Shown here: in pieces, positions 31,618 through 40,845 of the stretch
How the letters are laid out: each line of letters opens with the position of its first letter
How positions within the stretch are numbered: the stretch's first letter is position 1
Origin: Vibrio hibernica
GTDB lineage: Bacteria > Pseudomonadota > Gammaproteobacteria > Enterobacterales > Vibrionaceae
Assembly: GCF_015223435.1 (NCBI RefSeq)
Contig: NZ_VHKO01000003.1
Coordinates: forward strand, 1 to 64,000
Length of the DNA stretch: 64,000 nucleotides
Direction of reading: 5' to 3'
Made by a program: the position numbers and the translations under genes
Notes under the pieces: model-generated
What the model was told of the DNA's origin: nothing
The model's input: the letters and a program-made list of their open reading frames with translations, nothing else
The model's database searches: none

Positions 31618-33474
31618 TTAGTGGCGAACACTAAATTCGACATGCCATTTCTGACCGTTATCTTTGGCGATGGCCTCAAGCTCAAGAGTGCCAATTTCGG
31701 TGACAGTGGCAGCTAAGTTAACCACGACGACATCACCAATATTGCGACCTTGCTGTGCATCCAATGTCATCTGTATTTCAGGCAACTCTTCAAGTTCTTC
31801 TGGCATCCAGAAATCTAAGTGGGTACCAACACTGTCTTCACGACGGGTATTTGAACCGTAAAATTGAAATTGAACAGGTTGACCAATGACTAATCCAAAT
31901 TCTTGATTTTCAACTTGTACATGGCTGCCTTCTTCTAAACCAAAAGGTGCGACGCAAATGGCTTCCATCGGTGGCGCCATTCCTGGAATTGCCGGCATTG
32001 CGCTTTCAATTCCCACATAATAACTATTAGCAATGCCGCCACGGATCCGAACCCCAGCATTATTATTGGTTATATTGTGACGGATGAAACCATAATAAGC
32101 CGCGCCACGAGAAACGGCTAAATCAAGGTCGACACCAGTTAATGCAGAAATTCCTTTGCTATCATCGGTGGTTAACCAACTATTAATGGTGCTTAAAAGG
32201 CGCTTTGACAGTAATTCTGATTTTAATACGCCACCGTTAAACAGCACTTTAGTTGGCTTGATAAAGCTTGAACTATCATCGTGATTGTTTTGAGCTTGGT
32301 TCTGACGAGTTAAGAATGCGGCAATATGACGCGTGATTGCAGCATCTTGAGCATAAGGTAAACCTAATTGCGTTAATGCTGCTCGAGTCGATTGCACTGG
32401 ATGTTCGGTAACGGCAACTTGTGGGAAGAAACCATCAACCAGAGTTTGTTGCACATCTTGTTGCGTTAATTCTGTTTTCAATGTGCTGCCAAGCAGCTTT
32501 GAACCCCGACTTGGCACTACAATTGGTACTGATGTTAAGTTGCTATCAGAAAGGAGCGCTTCTTTAGCATCACGACATAAATGTGCCAAAGCTTGAACTT
32601 GCCAAGGTTGAAGTTGCTTACCTTGTTGCGCTAAATTCATTTTTAGGCGATAAGCGAGCGCAAGATCCATGTTGTCGCCGCCAAGCAAAATATGCTCACC
32701 AACCGCAATACGCTCTAAGTCTAAGTTGCCATTGTGCTCAGTTACCGAAACTAGTGACAGATCAGTCGTACCGCCACCGACATCAACGACAAGTACCAGA
32801 TCACCCAGCTCAACTTGTTCACGCCATTTGTCATTATTGCTATCAATCCAACTATATAAAGCCGCTTGCGGCTCTTCTAACAGTGTAACTTGTTTTAAGC
32901 CCGCGTTACGCGCCGCTTCGGCCGTTAATTCTTTTGCCGCAGGATCAAAGGAAGCAGGGATCGTGATAGTCACTTGTTGCTGAGCTAATGGAGCCGAAGC
33001 ATGTTGGTGATCCCAAGCTGAGATTAAATGCGCTAAGTATAATTCAGTCGCTTTTAATGGTGACACTTTATCGATGTCATCTGTATCAGTTTGACCTGAT
33101 TGTGGCAAAAAGGCTTCACGACGATCAACACCGCCGTGGCACAACCAACTTTTTGCACTGGCGACTAAACGCATTGGGGTTTTGTTACCCATTTGACGAG
33201 CAATGGTTCCAACCAATGCATTGGGTTGCTGTGTCCAAGGCAGGACGGTTGTTCCGGGTGCTAATTCTGTTTCATGTGCTTGATACAAAAATGAAGGCAG
33301 TTGATTTAATTCCTGTACCTGTCCTGATGCGATCAGTTGCGCAATAGGAAAGACTTGCACAGGTGCGTTTTCTTCACTTATTGAGCGGTAAGATAATACG
33401 CAGTTGGTGGTGCCTAAATCGATACCAACAAAAAATTGGGCTTGAGCGTCTTGAGACGAATTATTCATATCCAT
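31618..33474 (-). CDS. Hsp70-family protein
   Basis: 618 residues with the Hsp70 ATPase motifs FVGIDLGTTNCVLSYR at 15-30, VVDVGGGTTDLSLVSV near 230 and VLFNGGVLKSELLS near 405. The C-terminal 150 residues are a short beta-rich domain without the DnaK lid. It is similar to the N-terminal two thirds of the neighbouring 940-residue protein, so the two are paralogues by tandem duplication. The start overlaps the stop of the DUF2760 gene (TAATG), which implies coupled translation. Not DnaK: length, position and missing DnaJ neighbour argue against it. Confidence 0.88.
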   Translation of the reverse strand: MDMNNSSQDAQAQFFVGIDLGTTNCVLSYRSISEENAPVQVFPIAQLIASGQVQELNQLPSFLYQAHETELAPGTTVLPWTQQPNALVGTIARQMGNKTPMRLVASAKSWLCHGGVDRREAFLPQSGQTDTDDIDKVSPLKATELYLAHLISAWDHQHASAPLAQQQVTITIPASFDPAAKELTAEAARNAGLKQVTLLEEPQAALYSWIDSNNDKWREQVELGDLVLVVDVGGGTTDLSLVSVTEHNGNLDLERIAVGEHILLGGDNMDLALAYRLKMNLAQQGKQLQPWQVQALAHLCRDAKEALLSDSNLTSVPIVVPSRGSKLLGSTLKTELTQQDVQQTLVDGFFPQVAVTEHPVQSTRAALTQLGLPYAQDAAITRHIAAFLTRQNQAQNNHDDSSSFIKPTKVLFNGGVLKSELLSKRLLSTINSWLTTDDSKGISALTGVDLDLAVSRGAAYYGFIRHNITNNNAGVRIRGGIANSYYVGIESAMPAIPGMAPPMEAICVAPFGLEEGSHVQVENQEFGLVIGQPVQFQFYGSNTRREDSVGTHLDFWMPEELEELPEIQMTLDAQQGRNIGDVVVVNLAATVTEIGTLELEAIAKDNGQKWHVEFSVRH

Positions 33475-34100
33475 TACAGTTCAACCTCAGCCGGTGCTAA
33501 TACTGAAGAGTCATAGTTTTCTGATAATTTAGGTAGAGTAATATTATCTGCTTTCCAACCGCGATGAATTAACGTACCAGTAAATGGCGCTAGGCCTGAA
33601 ACATGGCCGGTTAAGCGAATTGCTTGGGCGTTAAAGCCTTGTTCGATCGTAATGCGTGTTTCTTCATCTTCACTGCGAATGTGAGAAAGAGTGAAGTGAT
33701 CGGCCAATACTTTTTGTCCACCAATATGAATCACACGTGCCGCTGCCCCGACTTCTTCATCGCTAAAACCAGTAAGATCTTCTGATAAGAAATCAATTAA
33801 ACGAGCTTCTTGTTGAAAGATAGACATTAATTGTAATGCAGACTCCGTTGGCGAACTTTTAAGCTTAGATTCTACTTCAATAATTTTTTCTACGATTTTT
33901 TCAACTTCGATTACTTTCTCGACTTCAACAATTTTTTCTACCGGCTTTTCTATTTCAACGATCTTTTCGACTGGCTTTTCAATGATTTTCTCAACCGTTT
34001 TACGGCGCATTGATAGTAATAAAAATAAAACCGTGGTTGCGGCTAAGATGATATGCAGAAGATCAAAAGTAGTTGGCATTGCTGATAAATCAAAAGTCAT
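33474..34100 (-). CDS. DUF2760 membrane-anchored coiled-coil protein
   Basis: 208 residues. A membrane helix at about 12-28 is followed by a charged coiled coil at about 33-80 made of repeats of the type VEKIVE. The DUF2760 domain is at 90-205. The protein is thus anchored in the inner membrane with a stalk. The promoter-proximal position and TAATG overlap with the first Hsp70 gene indicate that the three products work together, perhaps with DUF2760 tethering the chaperone to the membrane (inference). Repeat-rich DNA at about 33870-34005 encodes the stalk. Confidence 0.8.
   Translation of the reverse strand: MTFDLSAMPTTFDLLHIILAATTVLFLLLSMRRKTVEKIIEKPVEKIVEIEKPVEKIVEVEKVIEVEKIVEKIIEVESKLKSSPTESALQLMSIFQQEARLIDFLSEDLTGFSDEEVGAAARVIHIGGQKVLADHFTLSHIRSEDEETRITIEQGFNAQAIRLTGHVSGLAPFTGTLIHRGWKADNITLPKLSENYDSSVLAPAEVEL
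33870..34005 (-). repeat. Degenerate in-gene repeats encoding VEKIVE units
   Basis: About 135 bases of imperfect short tandem units inside the DUF2760 gene, coding for a heptad-like Val/Glu/Lys/Ile repeat. Unit number could vary by slippage between strains. Confidence 0.65.
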
Positions 34101-34433
34101 GGTGATGTCTCTGTTAGAAAATACTCAGTGACTTATCTTTGGGCGGATCTTGAAAAAACAAGGTCAACAAAAAGACAAGAGCAAGTCATAAAATTGGAAT
34201 TATTTTATCATAATGATGCTTCAAACCGTTAAAAATCGCGGTCACATTACGAATATAATCATCTAAAAGAATGTACTTTTACTCACGTAAATCTTTATGA
34301 GTTAAATTACTGATTGAATTATAAGCAAAGCATAGTGGTGATTGGTATTTTCTTAGCATTGGCATGGTTAATTTTGTTAGAATTCTTTTTTTAATATTGA
34401 GGCGGAATATTATGAATCATAATAGGAAAAACC
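34101..34433. other. Divergent promoter region, DUF2760-Hsp70 operon / exonuclease
   Basis: 333 AT-rich bases between two divergent transcription units. I see no confident sigma-32 promoter for the chaperone operon and no terminator. The right end carries the exonuclease ribosome site (AGGAAAA). Confidence 0.5.
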
Positions 34434-34982
34434 ATGAATTATAACAGAGTGGTATGCTTCGATTTAGAAATGTGCTGTTGGAGTCAAGATGATATAAAGA
34501 ACAATCGCAGTGACAAGGTCACGGGTGAAATTATAGAAATTGGCTTAGCAGAGGTCGATCTTGTTCTGGGGACGATTGTGAAGCGCGCACAGTTTTATGT
34601 AAAACCAGAAGAGGATGAAATTTCTGGTTTTTGTTATGAATTAACGGGAATAACACCTCGTATAGTGCAAAAACAAGGAAGGCCACTAGAATCCGTTTTA
34701 AAGTCCATGGTCAAAAATTTTGGTGGTTCGAATAAAATTTATGCAGCTTGGGGGCGAGATGATGAGATCTTGCGATTAGAATGCGAACAAAAAGGGCTCG
34801 TTTTTCCGTTTAAAGAATTTTTGAATCTTGCCACCTTGTATCGAATTCAATCTCGCTTAAAAGATAAGCGCATTGGTCATAAAGAAGCACAAGAAAACTT
34901 GAATATTGAGTGGGAAGGGCGACAACATTCTGGCTATGTTGATGCATTCAATTTAGCCAAAGTTGCATTGGCTATTTTATAG
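34434..34982 (+). CDS. DEDDh 3'-5' exonuclease, ERI-1/KapD-like
   Basis: 182 residues. Exo I motif FDLEMCCW with D10 and E12, Exo II aspartate in the central WGRDDEI region, and Exo III HSGYVDA with H165 and D170. These are all the residues needed for a DEDDh nuclease. The DLEMxCW signature places it with the ERI-1/KapD branch, which trims structured RNA ends in eukaryotes and is little studied in bacteria. ATAGGAAAAACC before the ATG is a good ribosome site. Monocistronic with a strong terminator. Confidence 0.85.
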   Translation: MNYNRVVCFDLEMCCWSQDDIKNNRSDKVTGEIIEIGLAEVDLVLGTIVKRAQFYVKPEEDEISGFCYELTGITPRIVQKQGRPLESVLKSMVKNFGGSNKIYAAWGRDDEILRLECEQKGLVFPFKEFLNLATLYRIQSRLKDKRIGHKEAQENLNIEWEGRQHSGYVDAFNLAKVALAIL

Positions 34983-35010
34983 TTTTATTTTTTGATCTTA
35001 TCAATACAAG

Positions 35011-35045
35011 AAACCCACAGTATGTGTCGAACATATTGTGGGTTT
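35011..35045. terminator. Bidirectional terminator, exonuclease / tcyP
   Basis: AAACCCACAGTATGT and ACATATTGTGGGTTT pair over 15 positions with one G-T pair, flanked by A and T runs. Convergent genes lie on both sides. Confidence 0.88.
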
Positions 35046-35154
35046 TCTATTTTAGCTAAGTCATCTATACCGAATTAGTTTCAGGCTATATAGAGCTTTA
35101 ATTAACTCTGGACTAAAGCTTCAGCCTGCATAAAGTCTCTGCCTAGGTAAAGCC

Positions 35155-36546
35155 TTAATCGGCAGTTTGCACTTGAATTGTTTTAAATTCTTGATTGATT
35201 TCTTTTTTGTTGCCTAACAAACGAGAGGTAATTGTGCCCGCTGTCATTGCGCCACTTACATTCAGTGCGGTACGAGCCATATCAATTAATGGTTCAATCG
35301 AAATTAATAAGGCAACAATGGTGACTGGTAACCCCATTGACGGTAATACGATAAGGGCTGCAAAAGTTGCACCGCCGCCGACACCCGCAATACCGAATGA
35401 ACTAATAGTAATCATCGCAACTAAAGAAATAATAAAGTTAAAATCCATTGGATTAATGCCCACCGTTGGAGCAACCATTACGGCTAGCATGGCAGGATAA
35501 ATACCCGCGCAACCATTTTGTCCAATTGTCGCACCAAACGTTGCTGCTAAATTAGCGATAGCTGGTGGAACATTCAATTTAGTAATTTGAGCTTCAACAT
35601 TTAATGGAATGGTTGCAGCTGAGCTACGTGAGGTGAATGCGAATGTTAATACTGGCCAGATGCGCTTAAAGTATTCTTTTGGACTCACACCTACGAAAGA
35701 AACTAATATTCCATGCACAATAAACATCAAGAAAATAGCAATATAAGAAGCAACAATGAAGCCGATAAGGTTTAAAATATCTCCGACACTTGATGTCGCC
35801 ACTACTTTAGCCATTAATGCTGCAATACCGTATGGCGTTAATGAAATAATCATACGAACCAAACGCATTACAATCGACTGAATAGCGTCAACAAAAGTAC
35901 GAATAGGGGCTTCTAATTCTTTCTTTTCAATCATCACGCGGCGGGCCGCAATGCCGGTTAAAATACCGAAGATAACAACCGCAATAATAGATGTTGAACG
36001 AGAACCTGTTAAATCAGCAAACGGATTGGTTGGAATAAAGCTCACTAACATTTGTGGAATGGTTAGATCGGCAACGCTACCCATTTTAGTTTCTAAAACA
36101 GAAATCGTGGCGGACTCTCGAACACCTTCCGTTAGTCCTGCAGCCGATAAGCCAAATAAATGTGTGACGATAATACCAACTAGAGCGGCAATCATAGTGG
36201 TGAAAAGGAGTACGCCAATAGTTAAACCACTAATTTTGCCAAGAGAGCCTGAGTTTTCTAATTTAACTACAGCGGCAATCATAGAAACTAACACTAGTGG
36301 CATAATGACCATTTTTAGCAAGCCAACATATCCGCTGCCAACCACATTTACCCATTCAAGAGTTTGTTTGATGATTGGATTACCTTCACCATAAAAAACA
36401 TGAACAAGCAGACCAAATACACTACCGAATATTAACCCGAGTAAAACTTGACGAGATAAACTGTTATTGGCTTTTCTTTGTTGTAAAAACAAAAAGAGAA
36501 GGATGCCCACAAAAATCGCAAGATTAGCGATAACGGCAATAGACAT
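35155..36546 (-). CDS. tcyP: L-cystine symporter TcyP
   Basis: 463-residue inner-membrane protein of the DAACS (glutamate/dicarboxylate symporter) family, matching E. coli TcyP/YdjN (463). Early [15 protein letters not shown] and the [15 protein letters not shown] segment, the serine-rich [17 protein letters not shown] hairpin, and the [20 protein letters not shown] substrate region are all present. It imports cystine as a sulfur source. It stands alone; the 184-base upstream gap carries no riboswitch that I recognise. Confidence 0.9.
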   Translation of the reverse strand: MSIAVIANLAIFVGILLFLFLQQRKANNSLSRQVLLGLIFGSVFGLLVHVFYGEGNPIIKQTLEWVNVVGSGYVGLLKMVIMPLVLVSMIAAVVKLENSGSLGKISGLTIGVLLFTTMIAALVGIIVTHLFGLSAAGLTEGVRESATISVLETKMGSVADLTIPQMLVSFIPTNPFADLTGSRSTSIIAVVIFGILTGIAARRVMIEKKELEAPIRTFVDAIQSIVMRLVRMIISLTPYGIAALMAKVVATSSVGDILNLIGFIVASYIAIFLMFIVHGILVSFVGVSPKEYFKRIWPVLTFAFTSRSSAATIPLNVEAQITKLNVPPAIANLAATFGATIGQNGCAGIYPAMLAVMVAPTVGINPMDFNFIISLVAMITISSFGIAGVGGGATFAALIVLPSMGLPVTIVALLISIEPLIDMARTALNVSGAMTAGTITSRLLGNKKEINQEFKTIQVQTAD

Positions 36547-36730
36547 ATATTAATCCTTAATTTGTATAAAATGGACAAAATTTATTACTGAATTTATTGC
36601 TCGCAAATTTACCGCTTTAATCTTGCGGGTACAAAGTGACATAAGGCATTAATTATGACGTTTAGTTATAAGCTCTTAATTTGAGTAAAAATGAAGCATT
36701 AATCGCTCGTTTATTGCCCTTTATATAGAG

Positions 36731-37354
36731 CTAATCAATCATGGCTAACCAAATACCGACAGCAATCATAAGTGTTCCTGCGATGCGGTTGAGAAAGCGC
36801 ACATTATTTCCTTTACTTAAGAACAATCGTAGGCTTTTTCCACCTGTTGCATAAGCCAGCATAGAAATAAACTCTGTGCATAAAATAATTCCAATTAAGA
36901 CAATCATTTGATGGGAGACTGATTTATCGATATTAATAAAGGGTGGTAATAAGGAGATCATAAATGCCCAGCCTTTCGGATTTGCAATTGCAGTAATGAA
37001 GCCTTGACTCATCAGCTGTAAACGTTGAGTTGGCTGTTGTTGATTATCTAAGTTGAGGGACATTTTACCTTTGTTGCGCCACATGTTAATGCCAATCCAA
37101 ATTAGATAAGCGCCGCCTATCCATTTTAAAATCGTAAATAAGCTTGGATAATTAAGCATAATTGCTGCAACACCAATAACTGCCGCGGTGGCAACGACAG
37201 CGACGCCAACGAGTTCACCAGCCATCATCCATAATGTTCGTTTGACACCAATACTCATACCAAGAGTGAGGGCGAGGGTCATACACATACCAGGAGTAAT
37301 CGAGACAAAAAAGAAAGTAGGAATAAAAGCGGTGAGCAGGGCGTAATCTAGCAT
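36731..37354 (-). CDS. LysE/RhtB-family amino-acid exporter
   Basis: 207 residues with about six membrane helices. The family signature is FVSITPGMCMTLALTLGMSIG near 16-36. This family exports amino acids such as homoserine, threonine, leucine or lysine; the substrate cannot be told. Conserved GAYLIWIGINMWR (about 95-107) and NPKGWAFMISLLP follow. Monocistronic, next to tcyP but with a 184-base gap. Confidence 0.88.
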   Translation of the reverse strand: MLDYALLTAFIPTFFFVSITPGMCMTLALTLGMSIGVKRTLWMMAGELVGVAVVATAAVIGVAAIMLNYPSLFTILKWIGGAYLIWIGINMWRNKGKMSLNLDNQQQPTQRLQLMSQGFITAIANPKGWAFMISLLPPFINIDKSVSHQMIVLIGIILCTEFISMLAYATGGKSLRLFLSKGNNVRFLNRIAGTLMIAVGIWLAMID

Positions 37355-37600
37355 GGACGTTGTGCCTCGTGAGTGGGTGTCACAACAGTGTAATAAATAA
37401 AAGTTAAGAGGAGAAGTTTAAAATGAACGTTTGATTAGCATCTGTTTTGTAGAATTAAATGGAACTAAGATTAAGATGTGAAAGGATTATTAAATACAAA
37501 CCTTAAGCTTTACAGTAAAATATAGTGCCAATATGAATAGACTCATGCGAGCGAAATATTCATCTCAATTTGAACCACGATAATATAGGTGACTAAAGTC

Positions 37601-38077
37601 ATGAAGTTACAAATAAGAGCCGCGAGAGAAAACGATCTCGAAAGCTTGAATGAATTAATGTTTCAACTTCATGATCATCACCACCAAACACAGCCTGAAC
37701 TGTTTAAAACGGCGCAAGAAATTGAACAAGAAAAAAGTATAGATCGTTATTTAGAGCACCCAGAATGCTTGGTTTTTGTTGCAGAAAAAGATGCAGAAAT
37801 TATTGGCTTTATCACTGCCCACTTTTGTGAGTTGGTATCTTCGGTAAGTAAACCCATTCCAATGGGAAGCATCGATGAATTTTATGTTCATCCTAAATAT
37901 AGAAATGGAGAAGTCTCAATCGCTTTGTTTCATCGTATAGAGAAAACATTATTTGATTATGGTGTTGCTCAATTATTTGTTGAAGTGTGGGATTTTAACC
38001 AAGTAGGGCAAGGCTTTTATAAGAAAATGGGCTTTCAACCACATATACATTGTTTACGTAAATCTTTAATCGGTTAA
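37601..38077 (+). CDS. GNAT-family N-acetyltransferase
   Basis: 158 residues with the GNAT fold: LQIRAARENDLESL at the start (beta 1-alpha 1), ECLVFVAEKDAEIIGFI (beta 2-3), IDEFYVHPKYRNGEVSIAL (beta 4 and the acetyl-CoA loop) and FYKKMGFQP at the end. The usual R/Q-x-x-G-x-A loop is changed to YRNGEVS. Substrate unknown. A GTG at 37589 is also in frame, but the ATG at 37601 has AGGTGA about nine bases upstream. Monocistronic. Confidence 0.85.
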   Translation: MKLQIRAARENDLESLNELMFQLHDHHHQTQPELFKTAQEIEQEKSIDRYLEHPECLVFVAEKDAEIIGFITAHFCELVSSVSKPIPMGSIDEFYVHPKYRNGEVSIALFHRIEKTLFDYGVAQLFVEVWDFNQVGQGFYKKMGFQPHIHCLRKSLIG

Positions 38078-38161
38078 TTACGGTCTCTCTATATTCCAAA
38101 TTATTCAAGGTATATATGAGTTGTCTCATCCATGCATCATTCGTTATATGGAATCACACAT

Positions 38162-39625
38162 TTGAAACAAACCGCTATGCTATTTTTTGTTTTGTATATG
38201 CTGTTAGCTTCCTCTATAGCGCATGCTAGTGATGCTAAGTTAAAAGGCGCATTGTGTTATATCCAAGCAGATAATCAAGTTGTCTTTATTCAAGAGGTCA
38301 TCACTGGGTTGTATTCTCTACCGGGTGGAACTATTGAGGCTGGAGAAAGCCCTAAAGTGGCCGCAGAGCGAGAAACATGGGAAGAAAGCGGCCTTGTTGT
38401 GAATGCAAAAGCGTTATTGACGAAAACAAAAACTGCTTATATTTACGATTGTGAGGTGGAGTCTCCGATTTTTGTCTATCACCATCAAAATAAACGCGGA
38501 TTTCACTTTGTACCTGCGTGGTTTGCGCCTAGTTACGGGCTAGAAACACAGAGCGTTTTTTTGTCATTACCTGAGAATATATCGGCCCAAGAATATCGCT
38601 TCCCTGAACAGTGGAAACAACAAGTTTTTGGGCATAAGGTCCATAATCAGGATGTTCAATATATTTATAATACGGTCAGCTCAGCGCCTTATGTTCAGAG
38701 CATTGAGATCTCTTTTATTGAGACGATACAAAATAGCATTTTAAACTTGGATAACGCTTTTAGCCGCGGGTTTGTTTGGGTTATGTTGTTGCTAGATAGT
38801 TTTTCTAGTATTTTTATGGTTCTACTTGTATTACCACTCATCAACTATTTATTTGGTGCAAAATTTAGTATTCGTCTATGCCTTATTATTATCGTGACGG
38901 CGGTAATCGTCTACTTTATTCAGCTAAGGTTGCAGCTTCCAAGACCGGAAGCCTATTTTCCTGATATACATATGTCTAATAAAACGGGCTTTGGAATGCC
39001 AAGTTTAAGCGCAACGTTAAGCATGGTTTGGTTATGTTATGTTTTTAATGCATTGGTGAGAAGATATAAAGAATTCTCTCCTTATAAAGTTTTGCTATTA
39101 TTGGTGCTTTTTATTGTATGTAAAGACTTGGCAACGGTTTGGCTTGGAGGGCATTTTTTCTCGGATATTCTGTGTGGTTACGCGTTAGGAATATTGATTG
39201 CTTGGCACTATATTCGTATTGAAAATAATAAAAATATCCATGTATTAAATGTGATGGTTAACCCCATCTTCTGGTGGTTATTAACGCTGTGTTTGCATGG
39301 TCTGGTTTGGTTTAGTCATGCTTTGATTATTGGCCAGTTGGCTGCAATGGCCTTGGCAATCTCTTTACTGCTTAGCGTGAGTTTCAAGCAGTCAATATTT
39401 GATGGTTTTTTCTCACCAAAAGTTCAAATAACGTTGGTATCCATCGTAGCTGTCGGAGGGATTATTTTTGCGCCACAGATTATTGATTCAGTATCTAATA
39501 GCAGTATGATGACTTATTTAACCAAATGTGCCGTGGTGTTTTTCCTGACGTTAAATGCAATGTTATTAGGGCGAATTAAACCACATGCCAATGCGTCTAA
39601 TATTAATTTAGGAATATATTTATGA
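38162..39625 (+). CDS. Secreted Nudix hydrolase fused to PAP2 phosphatase
   Basis: About 487 residues. Signal-type N-terminus [21 protein letters not shown], then a Nudix domain whose full box runs GGTIEAG-E-(7)-RETWEESGL, then membrane helices with a PAP2 phosphatase domain: RLQLPRP, MPSLSA, and [11 protein letters not shown] (catalytic His and Asp). Nudix removes a nucleoside-diphosphate link and PAP2 removes phosphate, so successive action on a periplasmic substrate is inferred. A frame is open from ATG 38132; the TTG at 38162 gives a better signal peptide. The stop overlaps queC (ATGA). Confidence 0.85.
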   Translation: MKQTAMLFFVLYMLLASSIAHASDAKLKGALCYIQADNQVVFIQEVITGLYSLPGGTIEAGESPKVAAERETWEESGLVVNAKALLTKTKTAYIYDCEVESPIFVYHHQNKRGFHFVPAWFAPSYGLETQSVFLSLPENISAQEYRFPEQWKQQVFGHKVHNQDVQYIYNTVSSAPYVQSIEISFIETIQNSILNLDNAFSRGFVWVMLLLDSFSSIFMVLLVLPLINYLFGAKFSIRLCLIIIVTAVIVYFIQLRLQLPRPEAYFPDIHMSNKTGFGMPSLSATLSMVWLCYVFNALVRRYKEFSPYKVLLLLVLFIVCKDLATVWLGGHFFSDILCGYALGILIAWHYIRIENNKNIHVLNVMVNPIFWWLLTLCLHGLVWFSHALIIGQLAAMALAISLLLSVSFKQSIFDGFFSPKVQITLVSIVAVGGIIFAPQIIDSVSNSSMMTYLTKCAVVFFLTLNAMLLGRIKPHANASNINLGIYL

Positions 39626-40320
39626 GTAAAGCAGTTGTCGTTTTTAGTGGGGGACAAGATTCAACTACATGTCTTGTTCAAGCAATACAAGACTATGATG
39701 AGGTTCACGCGATTACCTTTGATTATGGTCAGCGTCATAAGCAAGAAATTCAAGTTGCTCAAAAAGTTGCTCAACAGTTAGGTATTACTGCGCATAAGAT
39801 AATGGATGTTGGCTTGCTTAATGAACTTGCGATTAGCTCTCTAACGCGCGATGACATTCCGGTCTCACATGAATTACAAGAAAATGGCTTACCAAACTCT
39901 TTTGTTCCTGGTCGTAATATCTTATTTCTAACTCTTGCAGGCATTTACGCGTACCAAATTGGAGCCGATGCGGTTATTACTGGCGTTTGTGAAACCGATT
40001 TTTCAGGTTATCCGGATTGCCGTGATGAGTTTGTAAAGTCGATCAATCAATCTTTAGTACTCGGAATGGATAGATTATTTGAAATAAAAACACCATTAAT
40101 GTGGCTAAATAAAGCACAAACGTGGGCATTAGCTGATCAATATCAAGCTTTAGATCTAGTTCGAACTCAAACACTTACTTGTTATAATGGAATAATTGGT
40201 AATGGATGCGGTGATTGTCCTGCATGTGATTTACGCAAAGCAGGGCTGGATGACTATTTAGCGAATAAAAATACAATCATGGCTGAATTGTTGGCAATGC
40301 AAGCCGTAACAGAACCTTAA
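39622..40320 (+). CDS. queC: 7-cyano-7-deazaguanine synthase QueC
   Basis: 232-residue enzyme that turns 7-carboxy-7-deazaguanine into preQ0 with ATP and ammonia, in the synthesis of queuosine for tRNA. The PP-loop FSGGQDSTT is at 8-16. The zinc site is made by four cysteines in the C-terminal CYNG...[16 protein letters not shown] region. Length matches E. coli QueC (231). Its ATG overlaps the stop of the Nudix-PAP2 gene by 4 bases, so it is translationally coupled to it. Confidence 0.96.
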   Translation: MSKAVVVFSGGQDSTTCLVQAIQDYDEVHAITFDYGQRHKQEIQVAQKVAQQLGITAHKIMDVGLLNELAISSLTRDDIPVSHELQENGLPNSFVPGRNILFLTLAGIYAYQIGADAVITGVCETDFSGYPDCRDEFVKSINQSLVLGMDRLFEIKTPLMWLNKAQTWALADQYQALDLVRTQTLTCYNGIIGNGCGDCPACDLRKAGLDDYLANKNTIMAELLAMQAVTEP

Positions 40321-40336
40321 TTCGACTCCAAAAAAT

Positions 40337-40370
40337 AGCCCCACAAAGATGACAATATTTTTGTGGGGCT
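40337..40370. terminator. Terminator, queC / DUF2750 gene
   Basis: Perfect 11-bp stem AGCCCCACAAA / TTTGTGGGGCT. A T run follows on the minus strand (ATTTTTT), so it mainly ends the DUF2750 gene; it may also end queC. Confidence 0.82.
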
Positions 40371-40444
40371 TCCGGTTGATACTCTTAAATGTGAAATTTA
40401 AAGTAAAAACTCTTCTTCGTTGTGATTCTAAATGTCTTTAATAT

Positions 40445-40795
40445 TTAGATGTATTGTTTAGCCAGTTCTGAAGGCTCAAGTTCCTGACCTTCAAGTTGAT
40501 CATTCCAGTTTGTGCCAATTAATACCCCATCTTCTGCAAGAGTAATTAACCAATCTTCAACAAAAATATCGAGTGGGATTTCTAGTACTTCAAAATCAGA
40601 CCATTCTTCAACATTGTGCGTTTGAGCGTCTTCTTTTGCTGACCAGAATGGCATGACTTCACTTTCTTCAAATTCAGAAGAGTCACAAGATAGCCAACCT
40701 TCATCATTTTTTAAACCCCAAACCAATTTGGTTTCTTGAGTCTCTTTTACAAACAAAGCTAGGTTTGCTTCAATATCATTCGTTAATTTTGACAT
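40445..40795 (-). CDS. DUF2750 protein
   Basis: 116 residues, acidic and soluble. KLVWGLKNDEGWLSCDS, then MPFWSAKEDAQ and PLDIFVEDWLITLAEDGVLI are the conserved stretches of DUF2750, a family of small proteins of unknown role common in proteobacteria. Start is well placed after TATAGAGAATACAGC. It shares the strand with rlmI, 50 bases downstream of it, and may be co-transcribed. Confidence 0.82.
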   Translation of the reverse strand: MSKLTNDIEANLALFVKETQETKLVWGLKNDEGWLSCDSSEFEESEVMPFWSAKEDAQTHNVEEWSDFEVLEIPLDIFVEDWLITLAEDGVLIGTNWNDQLEGQELEPSELAKQYI

Positions 40796-40845
40796 GCTGT
40801 ATTCTCTATAAAGTAATTGGGTGCATCATTAGCACCACAAGAGTG

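Noticed and set aside
32583..33347. Three overlapping plus-strand frames antisense to the 618-residue Hsp70 gene
   Set aside because: They arise from codon bias on the other strand; no recognisable domains.
33870..34005. Possible CRISPR-like repeats
   Set aside because: Units are short, imperfect, lack spacers and translate as a coiled coil inside a gene.
38091..38117. Another mini-ERIC before the Nudix-PAP2 gene (TATATTCCAAATTATTCAAG...)
   Set aside because: The ends are only loosely inverted, and the left arm does not match the ERIC end.
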